The notes under the pieces: model-generated | The model's input: only the letters and a program-made list of their open reading frames with translations | Told to the model about the DNA's origin: nothing | Database searches by the model: none | In this document: positions 63,605 through 64,000 of the stretch, piece by piece | How positions within the stretch are numbered: position 1 is the first letter of the stretch | How the letters are laid out: each line of letters starts with the position of its first letter | Program-made: the position numbers and the translations under genes | NCBI RefSeq assembly: GCF_040436345.1 | Contig: NC_133223.1 | Coordinates: 17,089,113-17,153,112, forward strand | DNA: 64,000 nucleotides | Origin: Pagrus major | Lineage: Eukaryota > Chordata > Actinopteri > Spariformes > Sparidae | Direction: 5' to 3'

Positions 63605-64000
63605 CTGGAAGACAAGAGAGAGAAGTGACCAGTTGGAGTGATAAAACCTGAAAGCAATAACGGGGAAATGTCATTCACAAAGAAATGGAGGAGACGTGAT
63701 CAGACGGATTAGATCTAGGCTCGTGTCAGGTGTATAAACGAGGTATTTACAAAAACTGAATGAGCATTTAAAAGCGGACAGTGGAGATCACAGCTTAGGC
63801 TGTCAGCCAATTTCACCGATTGTTTGATTTCCCCTGCTGTTTACAGCAATATGTAAACTGCAAATCAAAGGCACATTTATGAATTTAATTAATTATCTGA
63901 GTGTGATCACTTTCATCTCTCTCTTTGGATGGATAACTAATTGCCCTAGTTATGATTTTCATGTGTCATTTCATGTGATTGTTCCTGCATCTGTTTCACT
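63605..64000 (-). other. osbpl6: osbpl6 intron, runs off right edge
   Basis: Sequence upstream of the last osbpl6 exon on the minus strand shows no further exon within the window. Confidence 0.6.

Overview
This window is nuclear DNA from a teleost fish, most likely a percomorph. It holds compact intron-split genes whose proteins match vertebrate families residue by residue. Between and inside them lie many short transposon-derived repeats of kinds common in spiny-rayed fish, plus long microsatellites. There are no operons, CRISPR arrays, rRNA or tRNA genes, and I saw no retrovirus, LTR element or Polinton.

Layout, left to right: (1) the first coding exon of ndufs1 (complex I 75 kDa subunit), minus strand, cut by the left edge, with a 5' UTR exon and GC-rich promoter near 806-900; (2) cmklr2 (gpr1, a chemerin-receptor-like GPCR), minus strand, one coding exon at 2741-3820; (3) adam23, plus strand, 9311-33526, with 24 constant exons and two alternative transmembrane exons found; its signal-peptide exon was not found; (4) fam237a (neurosecretory protein GL precursor), plus strand, 39408-42472; (5) a tandem-DED initiator caspase closest to caspase-10, plus strand, 45299-49377, 12 coding exons, 549 codons; (6) prkra (PACT), plus strand, 51436-56614, 8 exons, 310 codons; (7) the last coding exon of osbpl6, minus strand, 63493-63604, convergent with prkra. 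All reconstructed splice phases close exactly, so the exon calls are firm.

The gene order joins loci that in human lie on 2q33.3 (NDUFS1, CMKLR2, ADAM23, FAM237A), 2q33.1 (CASP8/CASP10) and 2q31.2 (PRKRA, OSBPL6). The genes are not one pathway. Three loose themes occur: neural signalling (adam23, fam237a), innate immunity and cell death (cmklr2, caspase, prkra), and housekeeping (ndufs1, osbpl6).

The most interesting observations are: a pair of 91-nt mutually exclusive transmembrane exons in adam23 whose phases force membrane, membrane-variant or secreted outcomes; an 807-bp DNA transposon with long inverted repeats, a 6-bp target duplication and a small helix-turn-helix ORF; several nested MITEs; a perfect CRE next to the inferred fam237a first exon; and changes at both PKR-activation serines of PACT.
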